Both the position numbers and the translations under genes were made by a program. A stretch of DNA of 64,000 bases from Lachnospiraceae bacterium. GTDB lineage: Bacteria > Bacillota > Clostridia > Lachnospirales > Lachnospiraceae. The notes beneath the pieces are model-generated. The model saw nothing but the letters and a program-made list of their open reading frames with translations, was not told the origin of the DNA and searched no databases. Within the stretch, counting starts at the first letter, position 1. Each line of letters opens with the position of its first letter. Below are positions 10,319 to 20,202 of the stretch, piece after piece. The stretch lies in the NCBI GenBank assembly GCA_015057035.1, contig SVFC01000002.1, positions 62,001 to 126,000 of the forward strand, read 5' to 3'.

Positions 10319-11119
10319 ATGTTACATACGTTAAAAAGATATTGGCGATTGTATCGTGTACTGATTGCACAGTTTTTTAAAGTTGTGTTGCAGTCGAAAG
10401 TGGACTTCCTCATGGGACTCTTAGGATTTTTCCTGACGCAGGCAACAGGAATTATATTTTTATATTTGATCTTCCAGCAGATTCCAACCTTGCAGGGCTG
10501 GACTTTGGATCAGTTGATTTTCATTTACGGTTTCGCCCAGATTCCAAGAGGTATTGATCATCTGCTGACAGACAACATCTGGTTGGTGGCGTGGCGTACG
10601 GTAATTAACGGAGAATTCGACCGCTATATGCTTCGACCAATGAACGTGTTTTTCCAGGTAATTGCGGAAAAACTACAGCCGGATGCTTTGGGCGAATTGC
10701 TAATCGGAACTATTCTGGTAGTAATATCCACTATAAAAGGTGTGGCAACTTTTTCTCCAATGAATGTGTTGTTATTTGTGATTTCTGTTTTCGCAGGTGC
10801 ATTGATTTATACCTCAATCAAACTGTTTTTCGCAGCGTTGGCATTCTGGCTCAAACAGAGCGGACCATTCTTGCAGGTTGCCTATGAGATGGCAGAGTTT
10901 GCAAAATATCCAACGGAGATTTATCACAGAGCCATCCAGTTTATCATTACCTGGGTGATTCCATTTGCTTTTGTGGCATATTTGCCAGCAAGCTTTTTCC
11001 TTGGAAAAGGAGATGCCTGGGTGGTTGGAGCAGAAGTGATTATCGCTGTTGTGTTCTGGTGTATCGCATATGGAACCTTTAATTATGGATTAAAAGGATA
11101 CGAGAGTGCCGGAAATTAG
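10319..11119 (+). CDS. ABC-2 family permease
   Basis: Multiple hydrophobic helices; third gene of exporter operon. Confidence 0.85.
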   Translation: MLHTLKRYWRLYRVLIAQFFKVVLQSKVDFLMGLLGFFLTQATGIIFLYLIFQQIPTLQGWTLDQLIFIYGFAQIPRGIDHLLTDNIWLVAWRTVINGEFDRYMLRPMNVFFQVIAEKLQPDALGELLIGTILVVISTIKGVATFSPMNVLLFVISVFAGALIYTSIKLFFAALAFWLKQSGPFLQVAYEMAEFAKYPTEIYHRAIQFIITWVIPFAFVAYLPASFFLGKGDAWVVGAEVIIAVVFWCIAYGTFNYGLKGYESAGN

Positions 11120-11145
11120 TTAGGAAATTGTATACTAGACATAAA

Positions 11146-11193
11146 AATAGGGTTGTCGCTTGTGCTATATAGCATTTGTGACAACCCATTTTT
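11146..11193. terminator. Bidirectional intrinsic terminator with GGGTTGTC.. stem
   Basis: AAATAGGGTTGTCGCTTGTGCTATATAGCATTTGTGACAACCCATTTTT between convergent genes. Confidence 0.8.
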
Positions 11194-11204
11194 AAAGTCT
11201 ATTA

Positions 11205-13043
11205 TTATTGTACAGGGATTATCTCACTTACGCGAATTCCATCGGAAGTTACGATACAGGCGATTAAGTCAAAGCCTGTAGTGTCGAATTCGGTAGTTGC
11301 ATTGAAGGTAGCATTCTGTGTCAGGGTGAAACTATCGCCTTCCGAATATGTGGTGAAGGTGTAGTTCTCGGACAACAGTGGGCAGATAGAACAAGGGTCA
11401 TACTTAGATGAGTCCTCAGGGTCCTTCTGTGCATAGCCGATAACGATGGTGTACTGAGTTCCAGCTTCTAATAAAGTTTTATCAGAGATGGTCATAGACA
11501 TATCGCTTACGGTAACAGTACCAGCTTCGTCGTTCCAGGTTAAGGTGCCTTTGCTGAAGGTATCGACTACAGCAAAATTGATGCCATCGATAGCGCTTTG
11601 ATTGTAGATGCTTAAGTCCACGAATTCGTTATCTTTTACATCATTATACATAGTTGCATAAGTCTTAAATGTTTCTTTTTCTACACCAATGGCTTTTGTA
11701 ATGTTGGAATATGTATTGATGGTGTAACCGTTCCATTTGTATGAATCAAGGAAGGTTCCAAGTTTTTTCTCGCCTTTTACTGCATAGGACATTAACTTAT
11801 CAATGTTTACTTTACAGGTAATGCCTGATTCTGCTAAAAAGGCTTTGTAATTATTGAAACGCTCTGACATAGTGTCGCCAGCAACCTGGAAATCTGCAGT
11901 CAGCATATAGCCGTCTGCATAAACGCCAGCAACTCCGGCAGAGTAGGTAACAGTGTCATTTGCCATTGTCTGGTATGGTTCGATGGTGGAACCATTAGAC
12001 AATACGATGGAAGGAATTACGGTTCCATTGGAGCCATACATACCATCGGAAGAGAATATGTCATTGGATGAAGCAGTTACCTTCATGGAGTTAATTCCTT
12101 TATATCCATGCAGGAACATGGTAAATGTATTGTCATAAATACGAATTAAGTCACATCCACGATTTGCGGTTGCAAGGCTTAGTACAGCGTTGAGAGGCTC
12201 TGAACTGTTCTTTGGAACCATATAGTCATACACGTATGTAATATCCTTGGTGGTTACAAGATTGGTAACATTAACATGTGTAGGCATAGCAGACATGCAA
12301 AGCATATTCCATTCGCCGTCGATTTTTTCCAAAACCAGATAAAGGTTCATTTGTTCGCCCATATCAAGGGAGAATTCATATCTTTTTCCAGGAACATAAA
12401 CCATAGATTCATAAACATCTTCAGGCACACCGGTAGAGGTATCACCAAAGTAGAACAATTCATATACATTTTCTGCTTTAGAGTTGGTGGTACGTTTACA
12501 CATGCGGTATCCACCCTCAAATTTTTCATATAAGGTATCTGTGGAGCCTTCTACTGAGAGCATATATGCAGTTGGGTCATCCTGATATCCAACCCATTTT
12601 TCTACTACGTTTACATCTGTCTTTAGATGGTCAATCATGGCAGAGGCCTGTTCTACAGAGCCTTCAATTGCTGCCATATAGGAATCGAAAAAGGAATCGA
12701 TGTTGCAATAATCATCGAAAGCCTTCCATTCATAGGTGTCTCCATTTTTGTTGCAGGTTCCCAATTTTTCGAGAATCTGAATAGAGATGCCACCAAGGGT
12801 TGCATATAAGTCATCATTTGGAAGAACCAAAGATGCGTTCAGTGAACCGTCGCTATTGGTAAGCATATTCAGACTGCCTGTTAAAACAGAAGAGTCTAAA
12901 CGCTGGTTTGCTAAAAGGAGTTTTGCCTTTTCTGTTCCAGTTAAGTCTGGTGCGCTGCCACCGAGCCCACAACTGGACAGACAGCCAACTGACATAGCAA
13001 GCAGCAGGCATAATGTAATTGCGCGGGTAAATATTTTTTTCAT
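11205..13043 (-). CDS. Uncharacterised lipoprotein
   Basis: Signal peptide and lipobox 'LLLAMSVGCLSSC' at N-terminus; 612 aa, no domain recognised. Confidence 0.75.
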   Translation of the reverse strand: MKKIFTRAITLCLLLAMSVGCLSSCGLGGSAPDLTGTEKAKLLLANQRLDSSVLTGSLNMLTNSDGSLNASLVLPNDDLYATLGGISIQILEKLGTCNKNGDTYEWKAFDDYCNIDSFFDSYMAAIEGSVEQASAMIDHLKTDVNVVEKWVGYQDDPTAYMLSVEGSTDTLYEKFEGGYRMCKRTTNSKAENVYELFYFGDTSTGVPEDVYESMVYVPGKRYEFSLDMGEQMNLYLVLEKIDGEWNMLCMSAMPTHVNVTNLVTTKDITYVYDYMVPKNSSEPLNAVLSLATANRGCDLIRIYDNTFTMFLHGYKGINSMKVTASSNDIFSSDGMYGSNGTVIPSIVLSNGSTIEPYQTMANDTVTYSAGVAGVYADGYMLTADFQVAGDTMSERFNNYKAFLAESGITCKVNIDKLMSYAVKGEKKLGTFLDSYKWNGYTINTYSNITKAIGVEKETFKTYATMYNDVKDNEFVDLSIYNQSAIDGINFAVVDTFSKGTLTWNDEAGTVTVSDMSMTISDKTLLEAGTQYTIVIGYAQKDPEDSSKYDPCSICPLLSENYTFTTYSEGDSFTLTQNATFNATTEFDTTGFDLIACIVTSDGIRVSEIIPVQ

Positions 13044-13160
13044 AATTTTACCTCCTGTTTTTTATAGAAAAATCATAGCACTTTTGCTGGAAAATGTCTA
13101 TCTTGAAGTCTAGATATTTGTGGGCGTATAATGTAAGAAAAATGTTTGGGAGATGTGCGT

Positions 13161-14237
13161 ATGAACACACAGATTTTTGCGACCATGGGTCCAGCCTGTG
13201 GAACTGAAAATATTATAAAAGAGATGATTGCTGCGGGTATGACAGGGATGAGACTCAACCTGTCTCATACAACTTTGCCTGCCAGCAAGAAGTATATAGA
13301 AGCTTATCATAATGCGGCAGTTTCTTCGGGAGTAAAGCCACAGATTCTCATTGATATGCAGGGCACAGAGCTTCGAGTAGGGGAGTTGGATTTTCCAGCA
13401 GATTTGGAGGAAAATGCAATAATTCGTTTTTGTTCCAGGGAAGAAGCGTTTGTTCCTGAAACAGAAGGTCCAGAAACTGTAATACCGGTTCCGTTGCCAG
13501 TACTTCAGGCGCTTGTTATGGGCGACGAAGTGTTGTTAGACGATGGCAAGATCCTGGTGAAGGCTGTTTCTGAGGAGTATATAGGCGTTTCAATTGGTGA
13601 AGGAAAAGACAGTGGCTATGGAGAAGAACTGGTAAAAGTCTGCGTAGACTTGCAAGTTCTTCGTGGAGGCGTTCTGTGTTCTCACAAGAGTATCAAAATT
13701 GTGGACAAGGATGTTAAGATGCCCGTTTTAACGAATCACGACATTGCTAATATTAAACTGACAAAAGAATATGGTGTCACAGCATTGATGCAGCCTTTTG
13801 TCAGAAGTGGCGAGGACTTGCGAAAAGTGCGTCAGGTTTTAGCAGAAAATGACGCAGAAGATTTGAAAATTTTTGCCAAGATAGAAAACCGCACAGGTGT
13901 TGCCAATATGGATTCTATTATTCCTGAGGCTGATGTGATTGTGATTGCCAGAGGAGACTTGGGAAATGATATGCCACTGTGGGAGCTTCCAAAAGTGCAG
14001 AAGGACATTGAGACAGCCTGCAAGAAATACAACAAGCCATACATTGTGGTGACTCAGATGCTGGCATCTATGGAGCATAGTCCAGTGCCTACTAGAGCGG
14101 AAGTGTCAGATATATTCCACGCGGTATATCATGGAGCATGGGGCGTGATGGTAACAGGAGAGACAGCTGTTGGGGCGTATCCGGTGGAAGTGATTAAGTA
14201 TCTGGCGAATACGGCGAAAACAGTTTGTGAGAGATAA
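13161..14237 (+). CDS. Short pyruvate kinase homologue (C-terminal allosteric domain absent)
   Basis: 'MNTQIFATMGPACG', 'MRLNLSHTT', 'IARGDLGNDMPLWELPKVQK', 'KPYIVVTQMLASMEHSPVPTRAEVSDI'; ends at ~358 aa. Confidence 0.85.
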   Translation: MNTQIFATMGPACGTENIIKEMIAAGMTGMRLNLSHTTLPASKKYIEAYHNAAVSSGVKPQILIDMQGTELRVGELDFPADLEENAIIRFCSREEAFVPETEGPETVIPVPLPVLQALVMGDEVLLDDGKILVKAVSEEYIGVSIGEGKDSGYGEELVKVCVDLQVLRGGVLCSHKSIKIVDKDVKMPVLTNHDIANIKLTKEYGVTALMQPFVRSGEDLRKVRQVLAENDAEDLKIFAKIENRTGVANMDSIIPEADVIVIARGDLGNDMPLWELPKVQKDIETACKKYNKPYIVVTQMLASMEHSPVPTRAEVSDIFHAVYHGAWGVMVTGETAVGAYPVEVIKYLANTAKTVCER

Positions 14238-14262
14238 TGTAGTATAAATGTATGGAGGGAAT

Positions 14263-15405
14263 ATGCAGGATTTTTTATCAAAGGATCAACGAAAATGGCT
14301 GGAAGATACATTCACAAGATTAACAAAGAAAATCTCTGCAACCAGTGTTAGAGTAGGAGAACAGATTCCTTATATTGCGCAGAATGGGCGATATACAGAA
14401 GACTGGGGGACTCATGACATTGCATGGTGGACGAATGGATTCTGGGCAGGGATTTTGTGGCAGATGTATCATGCCACAGGGGAAGAACAATACAAAGACC
14501 AAGCTCGTATAACAGAAGAACGTCTGGACAGAGCTTTAGAAGAATTCGAAGGTTTACATCATGATGTGGGATTCATGTGGATGCATAGTGCAGTAGCGGA
14601 TTATCGTTTGACAGGGGAGCAAAAATCCAAGGTCCGTGGACACCATGCAGCAAATATTATGGCAGGAAGATTTAATCCTTTAGGAAAATATATCCGTGCG
14701 TGGAATTGGGATATGGCAGGTTGGATGATTGTAGACTGTCTAATGAATCTGTCTATTTTATATTGGGCAACGGAAGAATTTGATGATCCTCGGTTTGCGG
14801 CTATTGCCAAACTTCACGCTGATACGACCTTGGAAAAAGTCCTGCGTGAAGATGGTTCTTCAAATCACATTTTGATTCTAGATCCTAATACAGGAGAAGT
14901 ATGTGAAAAACCTGCAGGACAGGGATATGCAGAGGGCTCATCCTGGTCCAGAGGACAGTCCTGGGCCTTATATGGAATGGCAATCAGTTATTCTCATACA
15001 AAAGAAGATAAGTATTTAGAAGCGGCAAAACGTTGTGCACATTATTTTATAGAAAATGTGTCCAAGATAGATTATCTGCCTCTTTGTGATTTTCGCGCTC
15101 CAGAGGAACCGGTGATTTATGATTCTACAGCTGGAGCTTGTGCAGCCTGTGGCTTGTTAGAAATTGCCAAGTATGTACCAGAAGAAGAGAAGGATTTTTA
15201 CCGACAGTCGGCTTTAAAGATTCTTATGTCCATGGATGAGCATTTCTGCAATTGGAAGGAAGAGGAAGATGGCATCCTCTACTATGGCAGAGTTGCATAT
15301 CATCAGGATGAGGCAGACAATAGTGGAGTATCCATTATTTATGGAGACTATTTTTATACAGAAGCGATTTTAAGGCTTATGGAGAAAGATTTTTACATAT
15401 GGTAG
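14263..15405 (+). CDS. Glycoside hydrolase family 88 / unsaturated uronyl hydrolase-like
   Basis: 'WWTNGFWAGILWQMYHATG', 'HHDVGFMW', 'GYAEGSSWSRGQSWALYG'. Confidence 0.85.
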   Translation: MQDFLSKDQRKWLEDTFTRLTKKISATSVRVGEQIPYIAQNGRYTEDWGTHDIAWWTNGFWAGILWQMYHATGEEQYKDQARITEERLDRALEEFEGLHHDVGFMWMHSAVADYRLTGEQKSKVRGHHAANIMAGRFNPLGKYIRAWNWDMAGWMIVDCLMNLSILYWATEEFDDPRFAAIAKLHADTTLEKVLREDGSSNHILILDPNTGEVCEKPAGQGYAEGSSWSRGQSWALYGMAISYSHTKEDKYLEAAKRCAHYFIENVSKIDYLPLCDFRAPEEPVIYDSTAGACAACGLLEIAKYVPEEEKDFYRQSALKILMSMDEHFCNWKEEEDGILYYGRVAYHQDEADNSGVSIIYGDYFYTEAILRLMEKDFYIW

Positions 15406-17147
15406 AGAATTTCTTTTTTGAATATAAAAGAAAAATTTGCGAAGAAGCGGGACGGCTGAGTTTAGAATCGTTTCCAGTTTTGACAGAGGAATTGTTCTCT
15501 TTATATGAAAAAACTGGAAATCGTCTGGAATACGAAAGGGTGTATTTCGAGAGAAGAAAGTTCTTGTCAGTGTTAGCGATTGCTGGTGGAGTTTCGGCTG
15601 ATAGGGATGGAGAATTAGCGAAACAATTTGAACAGAAATTGGAATTCGTGATCCAAGACATTTGCAGGGAAACCACCTGGGCTTTGCCAGCTCACATAGA
15701 CCGTAGTAAAGATGGTTGGGAAAACACGATTGACCTTTTTGCGGCGGAGACGGCATTTTATCTGGCGGAAATTTCTCAGATACATAGAGACCATTTGTCG
15801 GAAGAGACTGTTTGTCAGGTGCAGCAGGAGGTTCTTCGTCGAGTGCTGATGCCTTTTGCAAGGTCGAAAAGACCATATGCATTTTGGGAGCAGTGCGAAA
15901 TGAACTGGAACGCCGTGTGCAATGGTGCGATTGGATGCGCGGCTTTGTGGCTGTTACAGGATAACAACATGTCAGAACTGTTAGAACAAATCGTGAACCG
16001 TGTTACGGAAAATCTTCCGTATTATTTGGAAGGTTTTTCGAAGGATGGTGTATGTCTTGAGGGGCCATCTTATTATACTTATGGGCTGACGTTTTATTTT
16101 GCTTTTTGTGATTTGCTACAGCGGTTTACAGGAAGTGATAGAGATTTGTTAGAACATTCTCGCTTGGAGAAAATAGTTGTGTTTTTGCAAAAGTGCTACC
16201 TGCCGGGAGGATATACCATTTCTTTTTCTGATGGAAATGTTCAGGAAAAATTCCGATTGGGATTGCAGACTTTTATGGCTATGAGTTTTGATGGGGTGGA
16301 ACTTCCAGAGGTGTCGTTGGCGGCCGGGCCATGGGATGATGATTGCTATCGTTATGCGACGTTATCCAGAGATATAGAGTGGACGAGAAGATATCTGGAG
16401 AAGTACAGCGAAAAAAACACGAAGATAGATGTGGTTATGAATGAGTGCACATTTTCTAAGGAGGCAGTAATCAATCAGAGAACTTCTATGGATTTCTTCC
16501 CAGATGCACAATGGGCAATCATGCGCAGAGCTAACAGTGCCATTGCTATCAAAGGTGGCCATAATGACGAACCACACAATCACAATGATGTGGGAAGCGT
16601 GATGTATGTCGCGGATGGGAACCTACTTTTGACAGATTTGGGTGCGGGGGAGTATACCAGGGAATATTTTGGAGAAGGGCGTTATGAAAATCTGTGCTGT
16701 TCTTCCGTGGGACATAGCGTTCCAAGCATTGACGGAAATGGTCAAAAGGCAGGTAAGGAATACAGGGCCACAGAATTCAATCAGATGGAAGATTCGGTGA
16801 CAATGAGTATAGCACAAGCTTATGATTTACAAGAGGAGGAGAGCATCCTTAGAAATGTATTCTTGCGTGCGAAAGATGGTGGATTGGTGATTCTGGATGT
16901 TTTTAAATTACAAGAAGGACGTCAAGCAACGGAGAATTTTGTGACACCAATTTGCCCTGAGGAACTAGAAGATGCATTTATCTTAGAAACTTCTAATCGA
17001 AAATATATGGTGACGTGTGATGCCTTCACAGACAAACGCATTGTGGAGCAAAACTATCGCAATCATGCAGGTGAAGAAATCACTGTGTGGATGATGCAGT
17101 GGGATGTGCCACTGGAAGAAGTGAAAATCAGAATTAAGGCTGTTTAA
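15399..17147 (+). CDS. Heparinase II/III-family protein
   Basis: 'GHNDEPHNHNDVGSVMYVADGNLLLTDLGAGEYT'; overlaps GH88 stop. Confidence 0.85.
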   Translation: MVENFFFEYKRKICEEAGRLSLESFPVLTEELFSLYEKTGNRLEYERVYFERRKFLSVLAIAGGVSADRDGELAKQFEQKLEFVIQDICRETTWALPAHIDRSKDGWENTIDLFAAETAFYLAEISQIHRDHLSEETVCQVQQEVLRRVLMPFARSKRPYAFWEQCEMNWNAVCNGAIGCAALWLLQDNNMSELLEQIVNRVTENLPYYLEGFSKDGVCLEGPSYYTYGLTFYFAFCDLLQRFTGSDRDLLEHSRLEKIVVFLQKCYLPGGYTISFSDGNVQEKFRLGLQTFMAMSFDGVELPEVSLAAGPWDDDCYRYATLSRDIEWTRRYLEKYSEKNTKIDVVMNECTFSKEAVINQRTSMDFFPDAQWAIMRRANSAIAIKGGHNDEPHNHNDVGSVMYVADGNLLLTDLGAGEYTREYFGEGRYENLCCSSVGHSVPSIDGNGQKAGKEYRATEFNQMEDSVTMSIAQAYDLQEEESILRNVFLRAKDGGLVILDVFKLQEGRQATENFVTPICPEELEDAFILETSNRKYMVTCDAFTDKRIVEQNYRNHAGEEITVWMMQWDVPLEEVKIRIKAV

Positions 17148-17217
17148 ACTACAGGTTCATTTTCCTGAGAACTGCAACAAAGTATAATACTCCTATCACG
17201 AGGGTGGGAGGTGCAGT

Positions 17218-18249
17218 ATGGAAGAACAGAAGATGATGGCTCTGATGGCGGGGCAACGATTTTTGAATGAAAATACTCCGGCAACCATTGAGGCACAGTT
17301 AAGTGAATATGTTATTGGACAGCAGAAACTGGTTCGAGCGGTGGCAGATTTTGTGTATTATCATGTGATGCGTCGCATGCATCCGGAACTTCCGGTGCGT
17401 AATCTCCTGGTTGCAGGTGGCAGTGGTACAGGAAAAACCGAGGTGTTTCGATGGGTGTCAAAACTATATGGGGACGTCGTCCGGGTGAAGGTTGTGGACG
17501 GAAGTCGTCTCTCTAAGGATGGCTGGTCCGGAAGCTACAAGATGACAGATATGTTATCCGAAGACTTAGACATTCTGGTTTTGGACGAGGCAGACAAGCT
17601 GTGCAAACCATCCTATTCCGCAGCAGGGAGCAATGTTTCCGAGGAGATGCAAAGCGAGATGCTGAAACTCTTGGAGGGAGAATACGAGGTGGTGGACCGT
17701 AGATTTAAAACCAAATATACCATCGATAATCTCTCCATTGCCATGGTGGGTGCTTTTGAAAGTATTCGCCAGGAAAAGAGAGAACAATTGAATAAGAGAA
17801 CCATCGGGTTTAGTACAGGAATTGTCGAAAAACAGGAAGATTCGGTGCGAAACTTGGATGGGAATCAAGAGAGAATCTCCGATGAGGACCTGATTGACTT
17901 TGGGATGATGCCAGAGATAGTAGGACGTATTGCAATGAAGGTCAACACCAATGATCTGACAGTGGAAGATTATCTGGCAATCATACACAATCCTCATAGC
18001 AGAGTAGCGACGCTCCTTCAGGTGTTAGATGGATACGGGATCGCCTCAGCGGAGGCGGTGCCTGATGAGGTCATCAGAGAACTGATTACCACAAGCCAAA
18101 CAAATCACACGGGATTTCGCTGGGTAAGTGCTCAGGTGGAAAGTAAGATATTAGAAGTGATTCGTAACCAGGGCGTAAAGGAAGAGATTCGCAACTGCGA
18201 TTTCTGTGTGAAGACGGATGGGGGAGAAGAAGTGTTTGAGTTTTTCTAG
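17218..18249 (+). CDS. ClpX-like AAA+ ATPase lacking zinc-binding domain
   Basis: Walker A 'GGSGTGKTE', Walker B 'ILVLDEADKL', 'IGF' at 17803-17811, 'EDLIDFGMMPEIVGRI' matches ClpX 'EDLIKFGLIPEFIGRL'. Confidence 0.8.
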   Translation: MEEQKMMALMAGQRFLNENTPATIEAQLSEYVIGQQKLVRAVADFVYYHVMRRMHPELPVRNLLVAGGSGTGKTEVFRWVSKLYGDVVRVKVVDGSRLSKDGWSGSYKMTDMLSEDLDILVLDEADKLCKPSYSAAGSNVSEEMQSEMLKLLEGEYEVVDRRFKTKYTIDNLSIAMVGAFESIRQEKREQLNKRTIGFSTGIVEKQEDSVRNLDGNQERISDEDLIDFGMMPEIVGRIAMKVNTNDLTVEDYLAIIHNPHSRVATLLQVLDGYGIASAEAVPDEVIRELITTSQTNHTGFRWVSAQVESKILEVIRNQGVKEEIRNCDFCVKTDGGEEVFEFF

Positions 18250-18389
18250 GGAGGAATTGTTCCTCCCTTTTTGTTATTATTCAAAAAAGTGTAATGCACA
18301 AAATGGTTGTCAAACCCCGCATAATCAAGTAATATATTGGATAGGAAATTTGCATATAAACTATAGCTTTGTAAAAGGAGATACAATAT

Positions 18390-18881
18390 ATGAGAGTTGC
18401 TATCGTAATGGGCTCCACAAGTGACATCCCTAAAGTGGAACCAGCAGTAGAAATCCTGAAAAATCATGGCGTTCAGGTAGATGTGAGATGCCTTTCTGCA
18501 CACCGTGCCCATGCAGGCCTTTCTGCATTCATCGAAGAAACCAATAAGAATGGAACAGAAGTAATCATCGCAGCAGCAGGTATGGCAGCGGCATTGCCTG
18601 GAGTAGTTGCATCACAGACAGTGCTTCCAGTTATCGGTGTTCCACTTTCTGGCTCTGTTTTGGATGGTCAGGATGCGCTATATTCTATTGTACAGATGCC
18701 ACCAGGAATTCCTGTAGCAACCGTTGCAATCAACGGAGGCAAGAATGCTGCATGGCTTGCGTTACAGATTATCGGTGTAAGCCATCCTGAAATTAGAGAA
18801 AAACTTTTGGCTCAGAGAGTTCAGATGGAAAAAGACGCTATGAAGGCGAATGAAGAAGTAATTGCAAAATTTGAGAATTAA
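18390..18881 (+). CDS. purE: 5-(carboxyamino)imidazole ribonucleotide mutase
   Basis: 'VAIVMGSTSDIP', 'SAHRAH', 'AAAGMAAALPGVVA', 'MPPGIPVATVAINGG'. Confidence 0.94.
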   Translation: MRVAIVMGSTSDIPKVEPAVEILKNHGVQVDVRCLSAHRAHAGLSAFIEETNKNGTEVIIAAAGMAAALPGVVASQTVLPVIGVPLSGSVLDGQDALYSIVQMPPGIPVATVAINGGKNAAWLALQIIGVSHPEIREKLLAQRVQMEKDAMKANEEVIAKFEN

Positions 18882-18903
18882 TTCAATGGAATACATAACG
18901 CTA

Positions 18904-18944
18904 AATAAGGGCTGTCGAAAAGAATTTCGACAGCCCTTATTTTA
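18904..18944 (+). terminator. Intrinsic terminator
   Basis: AAATAAGGGCTGTCGAAA agaa TTTCGACAGCCCTTATTT. Confidence 0.85.
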
Positions 18945-19067
18945 TGGAGTAATGTCTCCGTCGGTGCAGTGGATTACACATAAACCAGAAGATGGCATCC
19001 AATTCATATTTTTAGAAATAGCATTCCATTGTTCTGTGGTTCCAGAATAGTGGATAGATGTCAATTG
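18942..19067 (-). pseudogene. C-terminal remnant of BspA-like leucine-rich-repeat surface protein
   Basis: Minus strand reads 'QLTSIHYSGTTEQWNAISKNMNWMPSSGLCVIHCTDGDITP*', a typical BspA-LRR C-terminal repeat; upstream part missing. Confidence 0.7.
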
Positions 19068-20182
19068 GTTACTATTTAAAAAAGCATTATAATGAGCCAA
19101 CTGCAGCGGCCATTAGTTACGGGGTTTCAGGCGGACAGAAAAAAGAGACAGTCCTTGTATATGACTTAGGTGGAGGTACATTCGATATTACCGTTATGAA
19201 TATCGCTGGTACAGAAATATCAGTAATTTGTACAGGAGGAGATGACCAGTTGGGTGGAAAAGACTGGGATGAAGCCTTAATGAATTATGTGATGGAGCGA
19301 TATGAAGAAGAATATGAGGAAGATTTGTCCGAAGATCCAGAGATTGTGGCTGCGCTTTATGTAGATGTGGAAACTTGGAAAAAGGCTTTAACGGCGCGCG
19401 AGTCTGTTAAAATTTCTGTTAATGGACCGGCAGGTCGTTTCCGAGAGGAGTTGACTCGAGAAAAATATGAAGAAATAACAAGTCATTTATTAGATAGAAC
19501 TAAAAACCTGTTAGATGATGTATTACGTGTAGCAGAAAAGCAAGGATATCCGATTGATAAAATCGACAAAGTGCTTTTGGTTGGCGGATCTTCAAAAATG
19601 CCACAGGTTGCCACAATGATTGAAAGAGATTATGGTGTTATCCCATCATTACAAGATCCAGATGAAGCGGTTGCAAAAGGGGCAGCTATTTATGCTGGGA
19701 ATCAAAAGCAGTTTTCGGATTTTGTATTAGAAGAGGCAAGCAGAGTTGGGAAAACGGTTGAAGAAATTATGGAAGACAACTTGCAATCAGGGAACCTTGA
19801 TCAAAAGTTTATGAATGCATCAGGCGGAGCTTCAAATGCAATTAAAATCAGTATTACAAATGTTCTTTCTAGAACATATGGTATAGCAGCACTGGATGAT
19901 AATAATGAAATGACCATATTTAATATGTTGATGGTTAATGACAAATTACCTGCATCGCACAAGGAGTCTTTTTACACACATTCTTCTAATCAGCAAGGGG
20001 TTGCACTAGATATTTATGAAAGTAGAAGTACTGTAATAATTGATAGTGCAAAGAAACGGGTTATAGAACAAGGTGAAGATGATCTGGAAGGATTACCTAA
20101 GAAAAAAATGCCACTGATTATATCGAATATTGTATTTGTAGTTATGGTTATTGTGGTTCAAATTTTATTAATATTATTATAA
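19058..20182 (+). pseudogene. N-terminally truncated Hsp70/DnaK-like protein with C-terminal TM segment
   Basis: Begins at 'NEPTAAAISYG', then 'VYDLGGGTFDITV', 'VLLVGGSSKMPQV'; first part of ATPase domain absent; hydrophobic tail 'LIISNIVFVVMVIVVQILLILL'. Confidence 0.7.
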
Positions 20183-20202
20183 CAAAAGAAAAGGAGAAAA
20201 AA

